A stretch of 64,000 nt of DNA, taken from assembly GCF_000190535.1 (NCBI RefSeq), contig NC_015160.1:3224001-3288000 (forward strand), read 5' to 3'. Below, piece by piece: positions 36,414 through 45,023 of the stretch. The DNA comes from Odoribacter splanchnicus DSM 20712. Lineage in GTDB: Bacteria > Bacteroidota > Bacteroidia > Bacteroidales > Marinifilaceae. Every line of letters starts with the position of its first letter. The stretch's first letter is position 1. The translations under genes were made by a program, and so were the position numbers. The notes beneath the pieces were generated by a model, which saw only the letters and a program-made list of their open reading frames with translations, ran no database searches and was not told the DNA's origin.

Positions 36414-36764
36414 TCATATCAATCGATTGGTATTGGTGTCCGGAAATACCAAGGTTGGCGTATGTTTTTTAGCTTCTTCGAAGTCCATCGATGCATAGGA
36501 AATAATGATGACCACATCTCCTACTGCACATTTCCGGGCCGCCGGGCCGTTCAGACATACGACACCTGAGTTTCTTTCGCCTTTAATGACATAAGTTTCT
36601 AATCTTTCTCCGTTGTTTACATTGACGATCTGAACTTTTTCATTCTCGATAATATTAGCGGCTTCCATTAAAGCTACATCGATCGTTATGCTACCTACAT
36701 ATTGAAGGTTAGCTTCAGTGACGGTTGCTTTGTGGATTTTAGATTTGACTACTTCTATAAACAT
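36414..36764 (-). CDS. panD: Aspartate 1-decarboxylase
   Basis: A 116-residue pyruvoyl enzyme converting aspartate to beta-alanine for pantothenate. The proenzyme is cut between Gly24 and Ser25 in [12 protein letters not shown], and the new Ser becomes the pyruvoyl group. Tyr22 and the GERLETYVI and [17 protein letters not shown] segments complete the family pattern. It lies 27 bases downstream of panC, and together they supply beta-alanine and join it to pantoate. panB is not in the window. Confidence 0.96.
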   Translation of the reverse strand: MFIEVVKSKIHKATVTEANLQYVGSITIDVALMEAANIIENEKVQIVNVNNGERLETYVIKGERNSGVVCLNGPAARKCAVGDVVIIISYASMDFEEAKKHTPTLVFPDTNTNRLI

Positions 36765-36791
36765 GATGATAATTTTAAAATGGATTTAAAA

Positions 36792-37631
36792 TTAGAATAC
36801 AATGTTATCTATCAGTCGGATTTTTCCGGCATATACAGCTACACAAGCTACTTTAGTTCCTTCTTCTGACCAGTTTTCCACAACTTTTAGAGTGGTATCG
36901 TCGACAATTTCGACATACTCTGTTTCCAGGTATGGATTATTGTTGATTTCGTCAGCAATCCATTTTTTCAATTCACTGACATTCATTTGTGAAGCTAAGT
37001 TACGAGCTTTTTTTAAAGTAGCGTATATGTGAGGAGCATTTTTTTTGTATTCTTCATCGAGCAATGTGTTACGTGAACTTTTGGCTAGTCCATTTTCTTC
37101 CCGGATAATCGGACACGGAATGATTTCGATGTTGTATTTTAATTGTTTCACCATATTTTTGATAATAGCGATTTGCTGGAAATCTTTCATTCCGAAGAAT
37201 GCTTTATCGGGTTGAACAATATCGAATAAACGACTCACTACCTGACCTACTCCATTGAAGTGACCCGGTCTTTTCGCTCCTTCCATCACTGTTTCTATAT
37301 ATCCGAAATCGAATTTTCGGGTATCCGGTTCCGGATAAATTTCTTCAACAGAAGGTGCGAATGCGATATCACAATCTACTGTTTTCAGTAATTCGATATC
37401 TTTGTCCAGTGTTCGGGGATATCTTTTCAGATCTTCCTGATCATTGAATTGTGTTGGGTTGACAAATATACTGACTACAGTGATATCACTATTGTGTTTA
37501 CTTTCTTTTACGAGGGATAAATGTCCTTCATGTAAAGCTCCCATTGTGGGAACAAATCCGATTTTTTTCCCTTCTTTACGGAGATTTTCCAGAAGGCTAA
37601 TTAGTTCATTTTTAGTGTTTAAAACTTGCAT
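36792..37631 (-). CDS. panC: Pantothenate synthetase
   Basis: A 279-residue enzyme that ligates pantoate and beta-alanine with ATP. The HIGH-type motif is in FVPTMGALHEGHLSLV (residues 25-40 region), FVNPTQFN binds pantoate, and GVGQVVSRLFDIVQPDKAFFGMKDFQQ is the dimer and active-site region. The KMSKS-like loop is LAKSSRN. The C-terminal domain ends VVENWSEEGTKVACVAVYAGKIRLIDN. The gene is paired with panD on the same strand. A 251-base spacer separates it from argR upstream. Confidence 0.96.
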   Translation of the reverse strand: MQVLNTKNELISLLENLRKEGKKIGFVPTMGALHEGHLSLVKESKHNSDITVVSIFVNPTQFNDQEDLKRYPRTLDKDIELLKTVDCDIAFAPSVEEIYPEPDTRKFDFGYIETVMEGAKRPGHFNGVGQVVSRLFDIVQPDKAFFGMKDFQQIAIIKNMVKQLKYNIEIIPCPIIREENGLAKSSRNTLLDEEYKKNAPHIYATLKKARNLASQMNVSELKKWIADEINNNPYLETEYVEIVDDTTLKVVENWSEEGTKVACVAVYAGKIRLIDNIVF

Positions 37632-37882
37632 GATACTTCGTTAAAAATACGGGATGCAAGTTTACGAACTATTTTTATAATTAGGAAATGAACTAGCTTA
37701 AATTATTTTATTAAGGTTTAAGGAAAAAAAGAAATCTGTTATTTCCGGACTTATCTAATGTATTGAGAGTTAAAACGGATAAAACATTCGATTGTACAGC
37801 ATACTATAGAGTTTATAAAGTTTATAAAAGTATAGAGATGTCCTTCGGACAGGGTTTATGGAACTTTTTATTCAGAAAATAT
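37632..37882. other. Spacer between argR and panC
   Basis: No gene is seen in these 251 bases. A small hairpin with a UUCG-type loop (TGTCCTTCGGACA, around 37840) precedes direct copies of AGTTTATAA on its left. On the minus strand this could end the argR transcript, although the U-run is weak. Confidence 0.4.
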
Positions 37883-38362
37883 TTATTTATATAAGGTATG
37901 GATAGCCGGATGGACGGAAGTCAATGCTTCGATTAATTCGCTTCGGCTGACTCCTTCGCGCATAACGATAAAAATAGTATCGTCTCCTGCAATAGTTCCC
38001 AGAATTTCAAAGTAATTTTCACTGTCTATGAGGACGGTTACTGCATTGGCATATCCGGGCAAAGTTTTGATAACAGCCATATTGCCCGAAAAATCGATAC
38101 TTAGTATGGTGTCGGTGATAATAGCCGAAACTTTTTCTTCCCGTTGTTCATTTTGAATACTTTCAGGAATTACATAAATATACCCTTTTTCTTTATGCGG
38201 GATTTTGGCAACTTTCATAAATTTCAAGTCCCGGGATAAAGTGCTTTGGGTAGCTTCGACGTTCATTTCTTTCAAACGGAACAATAATTCTTCTTGTGAA
38301 GAAATGAGTTCCGATTCGATCAGTTTGCGTATAGTTAAAAGTCTTTTGGTTTTATTTCTCAT
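37883..38362 (-). CDS. argR: Arginine repressor (ArgR family)
   Basis: A 159-residue regulator with the two ArgR domains. The N-terminal winged helix (LLTIRKLIESELISSQEELLFRLKEMNVEATQSTLSRDLKFM) ends in the DNA-contacting STLSRDL. The C-terminal oligomerisation and arginine-binding domain carries TLPGYANAVTVLIDS and GTIAGDDTIFIVMREG, the GTIAGDDT block being the hexamer and Arg-binding signature. It is transcribed away from carAB, sharing a 189-base intergenic region that contains a 29-base palindrome, so carbamoyl phosphate synthesis and argR itself are likely targets. No arginine biosynthesis genes are otherwise present in the window. Confidence 0.93.
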   Translation of the reverse strand: MRNKTKRLLTIRKLIESELISSQEELLFRLKEMNVEATQSTLSRDLKFMKVAKIPHKEKGYIYVIPESIQNEQREEKVSAIITDTILSIDFSGNMAVIKTLPGYANAVTVLIDSENYFEILGTIAGDDTIFIVMREGVSRSELIEALTSVHPAIHTLYK

Positions 38363-38393
38363 AAAATGATATCGTTAAATAATGGTCATAAGG

Positions 38394-38424
38394 CAAAGAT
38401 AGAGATTAAATTCAGAATTTGAAA
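38394..38424 (-). promoter_or_regulatory. Predicted promoter of argR
   Basis: On the minus strand TATCTTTG (38394-38401) matches TAnnTTTG and is preceded 19 bases upstream by TTTC (38421-38424), one base from TTTG. It directs transcription into argR, whose start is 32 bases further on. Confidence 0.5.
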
Positions 38425-38447
38425 TGATATCGATTTTGAATATATGG

Positions 38448-38476
38448 ATATAAATGCATGAAAAATGCATAAATAT
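38448..38476. promoter_or_regulatory. 29-base palindrome between argR and carA, candidate operator
   Basis: ATAT-AA-ATGCAT-GAAAA-ATGCAT-AA-ATAT is symmetric apart from the AA steps. It ends one base before the carA -33 element and lies upstream of the argR promoter. This is suitable for an operator read by the ArgR encoded next door. It is not an exact copy of the E. coli ARG box. Confidence 0.5.
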
Positions 38477-38477
38477 T

Positions 38478-38509
38478 CTTGTGGTGATATGAAAGTTTTT
38501 TTACCTTTG
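38478..38509 (+). promoter_or_regulatory. Predicted promoter of carAB
   Basis: CTTG (38478-38481) and TACCTTTG (38502-38509) are spaced by 20 bases, close to the TTTG/TAnnTTTG consensus. The carA start codon is 42 bases downstream. Confidence 0.65.
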
Positions 38510-38551
38510 CGCCAATTTGGACGTTTGATAAATTAGTTCATTTAAATAGAT

Positions 38552-39634
38552 ATGCAAAATTTAAAGAAAGCGCGTTTAGTTCTGCAGGACGGAACTGTTT
38601 ATGAAGGAACTTCATTCGGATATGAGAAGTCGGTTTCCGGTGAAGTGGTGTTCTACACGGCGATGACCGGTTATCCGGAAAGTTTGACGGATCCCTCCTA
38701 CAAAGGTCAGATTTTGGTTCCTACCTATCCTATGATCGGTAATTACGGAGTTCCGGTGGATGATGAGGAAAACGGGGTTTCAAAATTTTTCGAATCGGAT
38801 AAGATTCATTGTACAGCGATTATCATTTCCGATTATTCATTTGCATATAGTCATTGGAATTCGCAAAAAAGTCTCGGACAGTGGTTGAAAGAACAACAGG
38901 TACCGGGACTTTTTGGTATAGATACGCGGGCATTGACAAAGAAATTGCGTGAACATGGAGCCATGTTGGGAAGAATAGAATTCGATAATATTTCGATTCC
39001 CTTTTATGATCCCAATGAACATAACATTGTAGCCGAAGTTTCTACAAAGGAAGTTGTGGAGTACGGACACGGAAAATATAAAGTGATCTTAGTGGATTGT
39101 GGGGTGAAGTATAACATTATTCGTTGTCTTTTGAAACGGGATGTGACCATTAAACGGGTTCCCTGGGATTATGATTTTACTCAGGAAGAGTGTGACGGAT
39201 ATTTTTTGTCCAACGGTCCCGGTGACCCTGCTAAATGTGATATAACCATCAAGCATATTAAAAAAATTTTGACCGGTGATAGACCGATTATGGGGATTTG
39301 TTTAGGCAATCAGTTGATGGCAAGAGCTGCCGGTGCTGTGACTTATAAATTAAAATACGGTCACCGCAGTCATAATCAACCGGTGATGCAGCCCGGAAGC
39401 AACCGTTGTTATATTACTTCACAAAATCATGGATTTGCTATCGATGATAAAACATTACCGATAGATTGGGAACCTCTTTTTGTGAATGTCAATGACGGTA
39501 CTAACGAGGGGATACGCCACAAAACCAAACCTTTTTTCTCGGCCCAGTTCCATCCCGAAGCTTCCAGCGGGCCTGTAGATACAGAATATCTGTTCGATAA
39601 GTTTATCGAGAACATGGAAAAAGGTAATAAGTAA
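38552..39634 (+). CDS. carA: Carbamoyl phosphate synthase small subunit
   Basis: A 360-residue glutaminase subunit that releases ammonia from glutamine and channels it to CarB. The N-terminal CPSase domain includes GTSFGYEKSVSGEVVFYTAMTGYPESLTDPSY. The class I amidotransferase domain has LSNGPGDPAKC, the nucleophile Cys in IMGICLGNQLMARAAG, and the His-Glu pair in AQFHPEASSGPVDTEYLF. The product, carbamoyl phosphate, feeds both arginine and pyrimidine synthesis. It is followed by carB after 37 bases and is under the predicted promoter at 38478-38509. Confidence 0.97.
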   Translation: MQNLKKARLVLQDGTVYEGTSFGYEKSVSGEVVFYTAMTGYPESLTDPSYKGQILVPTYPMIGNYGVPVDDEENGVSKFFESDKIHCTAIIISDYSFAYSHWNSQKSLGQWLKEQQVPGLFGIDTRALTKKLREHGAMLGRIEFDNISIPFYDPNEHNIVAEVSTKEVVEYGHGKYKVILVDCGVKYNIIRCLLKRDVTIKRVPWDYDFTQEECDGYFLSNGPGDPAKCDITIKHIKKILTGDRPIMGICLGNQLMARAAGAVTYKLKYGHRSHNQPVMQPGSNRCYITSQNHGFAIDDKTLPIDWEPLFVNVNDGTNEGIRHKTKPFFSAQFHPEASSGPVDTEYLFDKFIENMEKGNK

Positions 39635-39671
39635 AACATTTTAGGTAAAACCAGCTAAGATTAAAATCGAC

Positions 39672-42600
39672 ATGAAGGAAATAAATAAAATATTATTATT
39701 GGGTTCGGGAGCATTGAAAATCGGTCAAGCCGGTGAATTCGACTATTCTGGATCCCAGGCTTTGAAAGCCATCCGTGAAGAGGGAAAATACAGTGTGCTG
39801 ATTAATCCGAATATTGCTACTGTGCAGACTTCGGAAGGGGTGGCCGATAAAATTTATTATTTACCGGTTACTCCTGAATATGTAGAAGAAGTCATCAAAA
39901 AAGAACGGCCTGATGGTATTTTGCTTTCTTTCGGGGGGCAGACTGCATTGAATTGTGGTGTCGAATTGTATCAGAAAGGCATCCTTGAAAAATATGATGT
40001 GCAGGTATTGGGTACTCCTGTGCAGGCGATTATCGATACGGAGGACCGGGAGATTTTTGCCAATAAATTACGCGAAATAGATGTAAAAACCCCTCGTAGT
40101 ATTGCTGCCAATAGCATGGAAGAAGCCATCGCTGCTTCGAAAGAACTCGGTTTCCCGATTATTGTACGTGCTGCCTACACTTTAGGAGGTTTGGGTTCAG
40201 GCTTTTGTTCCGATGAAGAAGAACTTCGTAAATTGGCTGCCAGTGCTTTCTCTTATTCGCCTCAGGTGTTGATCGAAGAATCTTTGAAAGGTTGGAAAGA
40301 AGTAGAATATGAAGTTGTCCGTGATCAGTACGATAACTGTATCACCGTATGCAATATGGAAAATTTCGATCCACTGGGAATTCATACCGGTGAAAGTATC
40401 GTAGTGGCTCCTTCTCAGACTTTGAGTAACAGTGAATATCATAAACTTCGGGCTATCGCTATCAAGATTATTCGTCACATCGGAATTGTCGGAGAATGTA
40501 ATGTTCAGTATACCCTGGATCCGAACTCTGAAGATTACCGGGTGATCGAGGTGAATGCCCGTTTGTCCCGTTCCAGTGCTTTGGCTTCGAAAGCGACGGG
40601 TTATCCCCTGGCTTTCGTAGCTGCCAAATTAGGATTGGGATACGGTTTACATGAGATTAAAAATTCTGTTACAAAAGTGACTACCGCTTGTTTCGAACCG
40701 GCTTTGGATTATGTCGTTTGTAAAATTCCGCGCTGGGATTTGAATAAGTTCGAAGGAGTGTCCAAGCTGATCGGATCCTCTATGAAGAGCGTCGGAGAAA
40801 TTATGGCTATCGGACGTACTTTTGAAGAAGCGATACAAAAAGGACTCCGGATGGTGGGACAAGGTATGCACGGATTTGCCGGAAATAAGATTGAAATCCC
40901 GGATATCGATGAAGAATTGGTGAATCCCACGGATAAACGGGTTTTTGCTATCGCCGAAGCTTTCGACAGAGGATACGATGTGGATAAAATACATGAGATG
41001 ACACGTATCGATAAATGGTTTTTGGAGAGGTTACAAAATATCCATTATCTGAAAAATGAGCTGAATAAATATTCGACCATTACAGGAGTGAGTTCTGTTC
41101 TGCTTCGGAAAGCAAAACAAATGGGATTTTCAGATTTTCAGATCGGACGTCTGACAATCAAAGACGATCGGCTGACTGCTCATCAAAAAATGCTGGAAGT
41201 GCGTGAATATCGGAAAGGATTGGGAATTTTACCTTGTGTTAAACAGATAGATACGTTGGCCGGAGAATATCCGGCAATGACCAATTACCTGTATGTGACC
41301 TATAATGGGACGGAAAACGATATTCAGTATGAACATGACGGCCGGTCGGTCATTGTACTGGGTTCCGGTGCCTATCGGATCGGTAGTAGCGTAGAATTCG
41401 ACTGGTGTGGGGTCAGTGCTTTGAATACGATCAATAAGATGGGATACCGTTCTGTGATGATTAATTATAATCCGGAGACGGTGAGTACGGATTACGATAC
41501 CTGCGATCGTCTTTATTTCGACGAATTGTCTTTCGAGCGTGTGATGGATATTGTAGAGCTGGAAGAACCGAGGGGAGTGATTGTTTCTACCGGTGGACAA
41601 ATTCCGAATAACCTGGCGATGCGTCTGAACGGTCAGCATGTCAATATTTTAGGTACATCGGCAGAATCCATCGACCGGGCCGAAGACCGTCAGAAATTTT
41701 CTACGATGTGTGATCACTTGGGTATCGATCAACCCCGCTGGAAAGAATTGACCAGTCTGGAGGATATTTATACGTTTGTCGATGAGGTCGGATTTCCTTT
41801 GTTGATTCGTCCTTCATATGTCCTTTCGGGAGCTGCAATGAATGTTGTATCCAATAGGGAAGAATTGGTTCATTTTCTCGAACTAGCTGCTGAAGTATCT
41901 AAAGATCATCCGGTTGTGGTGACCGAATTTATCGAACAGGCTAAAGAAGTAGAGATAGACGCCGTAGCTCAGCATGGAGAAATAAAAGCCTATGCCATTA
42001 GTGAACACGTAGAGTTTGCCGGCGTACATTCCGGAGATGCTACGATTGTCTTTCCGGCACAAAAACTATACGTGGAAACCATGCGGCGGATTAAAAGGAT
42101 TGCCCGTGCTATTGCGAAAGAACTGAATATTTCCGGGCCTTTCAATATGCAATTCCTGGCCAAAGACAACGATATCAAAGTGATCGAATGTAATCTGCGT
42201 GCTTCGCGGAGTTTTCCGTTCGTATCGAAAGTTTTGAAATATAACTTTATCGAAATGGCAACCCGGATTATGTTGGGTGAACATGTAGCCGAATTGAATA
42301 AATCGGTTTTCGATTTGGATTATGTCGGAGTCAAAGCTTCTCAATTTTCGTTTGCCCGTTTGTTAAAGGCCGATCCGGTGTTAGGAGTGGATATGTCGTC
42401 TACCGGAGAGGTGGGATGTATCGGTGAAAACTATTACGAAGCTATCTTAAAGAGTATGATTTCTGTAGGTAACCGGATTCCTGAAAAGAATATTCTGATT
42501 TCTTCGGGCCCCAGCCGTTCAAAAGTGGAATTACTCAATTCTACAAAAATGCTCATTGCCAAAGGATATCATATTTTTGCAACAGCAGGTACGGCTAAGT

Positions 42601-42887
42601 TCTTTGAGGAAAACGGTATTCGTGTCACCATCCTTCATTGGCCCGACGAAGAGAAAGAACCGAATATTATGGACTACCTGCGGAATAAAAAAATAGATAT
42701 GGTGATTAACATTCCGAAGAATCATACAAAACGGGAATTGGATAACGGTTATAAAATCCGCCGGGCTGCCGTGGATTATAATATCCCTCTGATTACCAAT
42801 GCTCGTCTGGCCAGTGCTTTCATTTATGCCATCTGTAAAGTCGACCGGCAAGACATGGCGATCAAGAGTTGGGACGAATACAAATAA
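39672..42887 (+). CDS. carB: Carbamoyl phosphate synthase large subunit
   Basis: A 1071-residue enzyme with two homologous halves. The first begins KILLLGSGALKIGQAGEFDYSGSQALKAI and the second VIVLGSGAYRIGSSVEFDWCGVSALNTI, each an ATP-grasp unit (LGGLGSGFCSDEEEL; IRPSYVLSGAAMNVV). The first half phosphorylates bicarbonate and the second carbamate. The C-terminal allosteric domain (ILISSGPSRSKVELLNSTKMLIAKGYHIFATAGTAKFFEENG) binds regulators such as UMP and ornithine in known homologues. The length matches the family. It forms the carAB operon with carA. Confidence 0.97.
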   Translation: MKEINKILLLGSGALKIGQAGEFDYSGSQALKAIREEGKYSVLINPNIATVQTSEGVADKIYYLPVTPEYVEEVIKKERPDGILLSFGGQTALNCGVELYQKGILEKYDVQVLGTPVQAIIDTEDREIFANKLREIDVKTPRSIAANSMEEAIAASKELGFPIIVRAAYTLGGLGSGFCSDEEELRKLAASAFSYSPQVLIEESLKGWKEVEYEVVRDQYDNCITVCNMENFDPLGIHTGESIVVAPSQTLSNSEYHKLRAIAIKIIRHIGIVGECNVQYTLDPNSEDYRVIEVNARLSRSSALASKATGYPLAFVAAKLGLGYGLHEIKNSVTKVTTACFEPALDYVVCKIPRWDLNKFEGVSKLIGSSMKSVGEIMAIGRTFEEAIQKGLRMVGQGMHGFAGNKIEIPDIDEELVNPTDKRVFAIAEAFDRGYDVDKIHEMTRIDKWFLERLQNIHYLKNELNKYSTITGVSSVLLRKAKQMGFSDFQIGRLTIKDDRLTAHQKMLEVREYRKGLGILPCVKQIDTLAGEYPAMTNYLYVTYNGTENDIQYEHDGRSVIVLGSGAYRIGSSVEFDWCGVSALNTINKMGYRSVMINYNPETVSTDYDTCDRLYFDELSFERVMDIVELEEPRGVIVSTGGQIPNNLAMRLNGQHVNILGTSAESIDRAEDRQKFSTMCDHLGIDQPRWKELTSLEDIYTFVDEVGFPLLIRPSYVLSGAAMNVVSNREELVHFLELAAEVSKDHPVVVTEFIEQAKEVEIDAVAQHGEIKAYAISEHVEFAGVHSGDATIVFPAQKLYVETMRRIKRIARAIAKELNISGPFNMQFLAKDNDIKVIECNLRASRSFPFVSKVLKYNFIEMATRIMLGEHVAELNKSVFDLDYVGVKASQFSFARLLKADPVLGVDMSSTGEVGCIGENYYEAILKSMISVGNRIPEKNILISSGPSRSKVELLNSTKMLIAKGYHIFATAGTAKFFEENGIRVTILHWPDEEKEPNIMDYLRNKKIDMVINIPKNHTKRELDNGYKIRRAAVDYNIPLITNARLASAFIYAICKVDRQDMAIKSWDEYK

Positions 42888-42900
42888 TGTTGTAAAGGGT

Positions 42901-42969
42901 ATCGGGACCTCTATCCCGATCGTAGCGAAGGATTTTCGGATGGCAGAGGGCCAAAGGAGATCCTTCGCT
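42901..42969 (+). other. Two stem-loops after carB
   Basis: ATCGGGA (42901-42907) pairs with TCCCGAT (42914-42920). AGCGAAGGAT (42924-42933) pairs with ATCCTTCGCT (42960-42969) over a 26-base loop. No T-run follows, so they may protect or process the carAB transcript end. The rest of the 279-base gap up to the sigma gene shows no gene. Confidence 0.5.
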
Positions 42970-43166
42970 TTGTATTGGTTTATTTCAACCATCTTTTCAT
43001 GGTTTGTCCTTGACACGGCATAACGTTGTTTCCGCATCGCTATATGCGAATTTAAAGCTTTTTTTTAGAATACCAGGCTGTAGATATAAACCAGCATGGA
43101 AAAAATCGATACGATTATGTCACGATTCTAAATAATTTGATATTTTTAGGCGGTTTAAATTTGATT

Positions 43167-43745
43167 ATGCCTGGTAAAAAGATAGAAATTTCGGATGATT
43201 GCTTGATGAAACAACTGAAACTTAAGTCGTATAGGGCTTTTGAAGTGGTTTTTAATCGTTATTATGCGGGATTATATCGTTTTGCTTTGGCTTATCTGAT
43301 GAATCGTGAATTAGCGGAAGATGTGGTTCAGGAAGTGTTTTGTTCGCTCTGGACTTCTTCGCTTTCAATTCCCGAAAGTACCCATCTGAAAAGTTATCTT
43401 TATGCTTCTGTAAAACATGCTTGTCTGGATTATTTTAAACATTTACAGGTGATAGACATCAATCAGGATAAATTGACAGAAGCTTTGATTTTTTCCGGGA
43501 CAATAGAATATGAAGATAATGAGGATTTATTGGAAAAGGTGAAAGCATGTCTGGATAAATTACCTGAGCAACAAAGACGGGTATTGGAATTAAAAGTATT
43601 CCGCGATATGAGTTATCGTGAGATAGCAGAAACATTGAATATTTCAGAATTGACAGTCCACACCCACATAAAGAGAGCATATAAATTTATACGGAGTTCT
43701 TTGCCTTTGCTCTATTGTTTCCTGAAATATTGGGAGCAATTATAG
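43167..43745 (+). CDS. ECF sigma factor of the SusCD locus
   Basis: I chose the ATG at 43167 (MPGKKIEISDDCLMKQLK), giving 192 residues. The frame back to 43137 needs a TTG. Region 2 is AFEVVFNRYYAGLYRFALAYLMNRELAEDVVQEVFCSLW. Region 4 is LPEQQRRVLELKVFRDMSYREIAETLNISELTVHTHIKRAYKFIR. This is the sigma class that Bacteroidetes place ahead of FecR and SusC genes, where a substrate at the outer membrane receptor releases it from FecR and switches on transport genes. Gene order here is exactly sigma, FecR, SusC, SusD. Confidence 0.92.
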   Translation: MPGKKIEISDDCLMKQLKLKSYRAFEVVFNRYYAGLYRFALAYLMNRELAEDVVQEVFCSLWTSSLSIPESTHLKSYLYASVKHACLDYFKHLQVIDINQDKLTEALIFSGTIEYEDNEDLLEKVKACLDKLPEQQRRVLELKVFRDMSYREIAETLNISELTVHTHIKRAYKFIRSSLPLLYCFLKYWEQL

Positions 43746-43833
43746 AATTTTTATTTTTTTTCTAAAAAAAATTTCGTTTTTGTACCCTGATTTAAAAAAT
43801 ACTCGTCTTTATATAAAGAGAGTGTGAAAAATT

Positions 43834-44943
43834 ATGAAAATTGATTGGAAAATTATAAGGAATTGGGCTTTGGGAGAAGCTTCAGAAAAAGAAAAACAAG
43901 AAGTGGAGAGATGGGGGGAGATGGGAGAAGAAAACCGGAATTTTCTCGAAGATACTTATAACTATTATTGTGAAGAAAGTATGGTAGAGAATCCTTCTCC
44001 GGAAAATATGAAACGTGTTTGGAGAAAATTGGATCCTTACAGGCAGATGAGAAGACGTCGGATGAGGCAGATGAGTTTGGTTGCCGCCAGTGTGATTCTT
44101 GGGATTGGAATATTTTGGGGAGATCATTTTTTCTCCGGGGTAAAAATGGAGAAAACTTTTTCAAGAACGATTCCTGTACGGTTGATAACCTCAGACGGTA
44201 TTCAGCATGATCTGAATAAAGGTACATTGAAAGATTCTTTAAAAGTTGGTTTTAAGAATGAAATTTCAGAGGGATTGCAACTCGGTACTGTCATTCAGAA
44301 GAAAGAAATGACGGAGCGTTTCCATGAAATTATTGTTCCGCGTTGTGGAGAATATCGATTGGTTCTGTCCGATGGGACACGGATATACCTGAATGCCGAA
44401 TCGTCCCTTCGTTTTCCGGATGTTTTTGGGGATGAACGAAAAGTATATTTGACGGGAGAAGCCTATTTTGAAGTTACACAGGATAGTCTGCGTCCCTTTT
44501 TGGTGGAATTTGAAGGAGCCTGCGTTAAGGTGTTGGGAACGCAATTTAATGTAAGAGCATATCCGACGGGCCCTTCTTTCACGACATTGGTTTCCGGTTG
44601 TGTGAAAATAGTGCATAAAAATCAGGTTTTGCAGTTGGAACCTGGTCAGCAGTGTGAAGTAAGAGAAGAGAAGATGTTGTTGCATAATGCGGATTTGATG
44701 ACTGTTTTAGCTTGGAAAAACGGGGAATTCATTTTTAAGGATGTTGCTTTGGAAACTATAATGGATGAACTAGCCCGTTGGTATGATATGCAAGTGGACT
44801 ATGAAACGGAAGATTTGAAAAAAATGCGGTTTTACCTTTATGTGGAGCGAAGTGAAAACCTCGAAGAAGTGCTGCAGAAAATAGCTTTGACAAACCAGGT
44901 AAAATACCGGGTTAATGGAAAGAAAATCATTATACAGAGATAA
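43834..44943 (+). CDS. FecR family anti-sigma factor
   Basis: A 369-residue membrane protein. The cytoplasmic N-terminus (KIIRNWALGEASEKEKQEVERWGEMGEENRNFLEDT) binds the sigma factor. A single transmembrane helix lies at about 80-97 (MSLVAASVILGIGIFWG). The periplasmic FecR domain contains EIIVPRCGEYRLVLSDGTRIYLNAESSLRFPDVFGDERKVYLTGEAYFEV and FLVEFEGACVKVLGTQFNVRAY, followed by the C-terminal DUF4974-type domain (WKNGEFIFKDVALETIMDELARWYDMQVDYE). It relays the receptor's signal to the ECF sigma factor encoded 88 bases upstream. Confidence 0.94.
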   Translation: MKIDWKIIRNWALGEASEKEKQEVERWGEMGEENRNFLEDTYNYYCEESMVENPSPENMKRVWRKLDPYRQMRRRRMRQMSLVAASVILGIGIFWGDHFFSGVKMEKTFSRTIPVRLITSDGIQHDLNKGTLKDSLKVGFKNEISEGLQLGTVIQKKEMTERFHEIIVPRCGEYRLVLSDGTRIYLNAESSLRFPDVFGDERKVYLTGEAYFEVTQDSLRPFLVEFEGACVKVLGTQFNVRAYPTGPSFTTLVSGCVKIVHKNQVLQLEPGQQCEVREEKMLLHNADLMTVLAWKNGEFIFKDVALETIMDELARWYDMQVDYETEDLKKMRFYLYVERSENLEEVLQKIALTNQVKYRVNGKKIIIQR

Positions 44944-44946
44944 AAA

Positions 44947-44977
44947 ACACGAAAAGTGTTGACCCCACTTTTCGTGT
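44947..44977. other. 12-bp stem-loop between fecR and susC genes
   Basis: ACACGAAAAGTG (44947-44958) and CACTTTTCGTGT (44966-44977) pair perfectly around TTGACCC. No T-run follows on the + strand, so it is more likely a partial terminator or processing site separating regulator from transport transcripts. On the minus strand TTTTTTA follows, so it could stop antisense transcription. Confidence 0.7.
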
Positions 44978-45023
44978 AAAACCTGCTAATAATATTAACA
45001 AGTTGTATTAATTCTACAAAACT

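Noticed and set aside
42799-43023. 74-aa frame overlapping the end of carB
   Set aside because: It runs through the two stem-loops and shares most of its length with carB in another frame; no family pattern.
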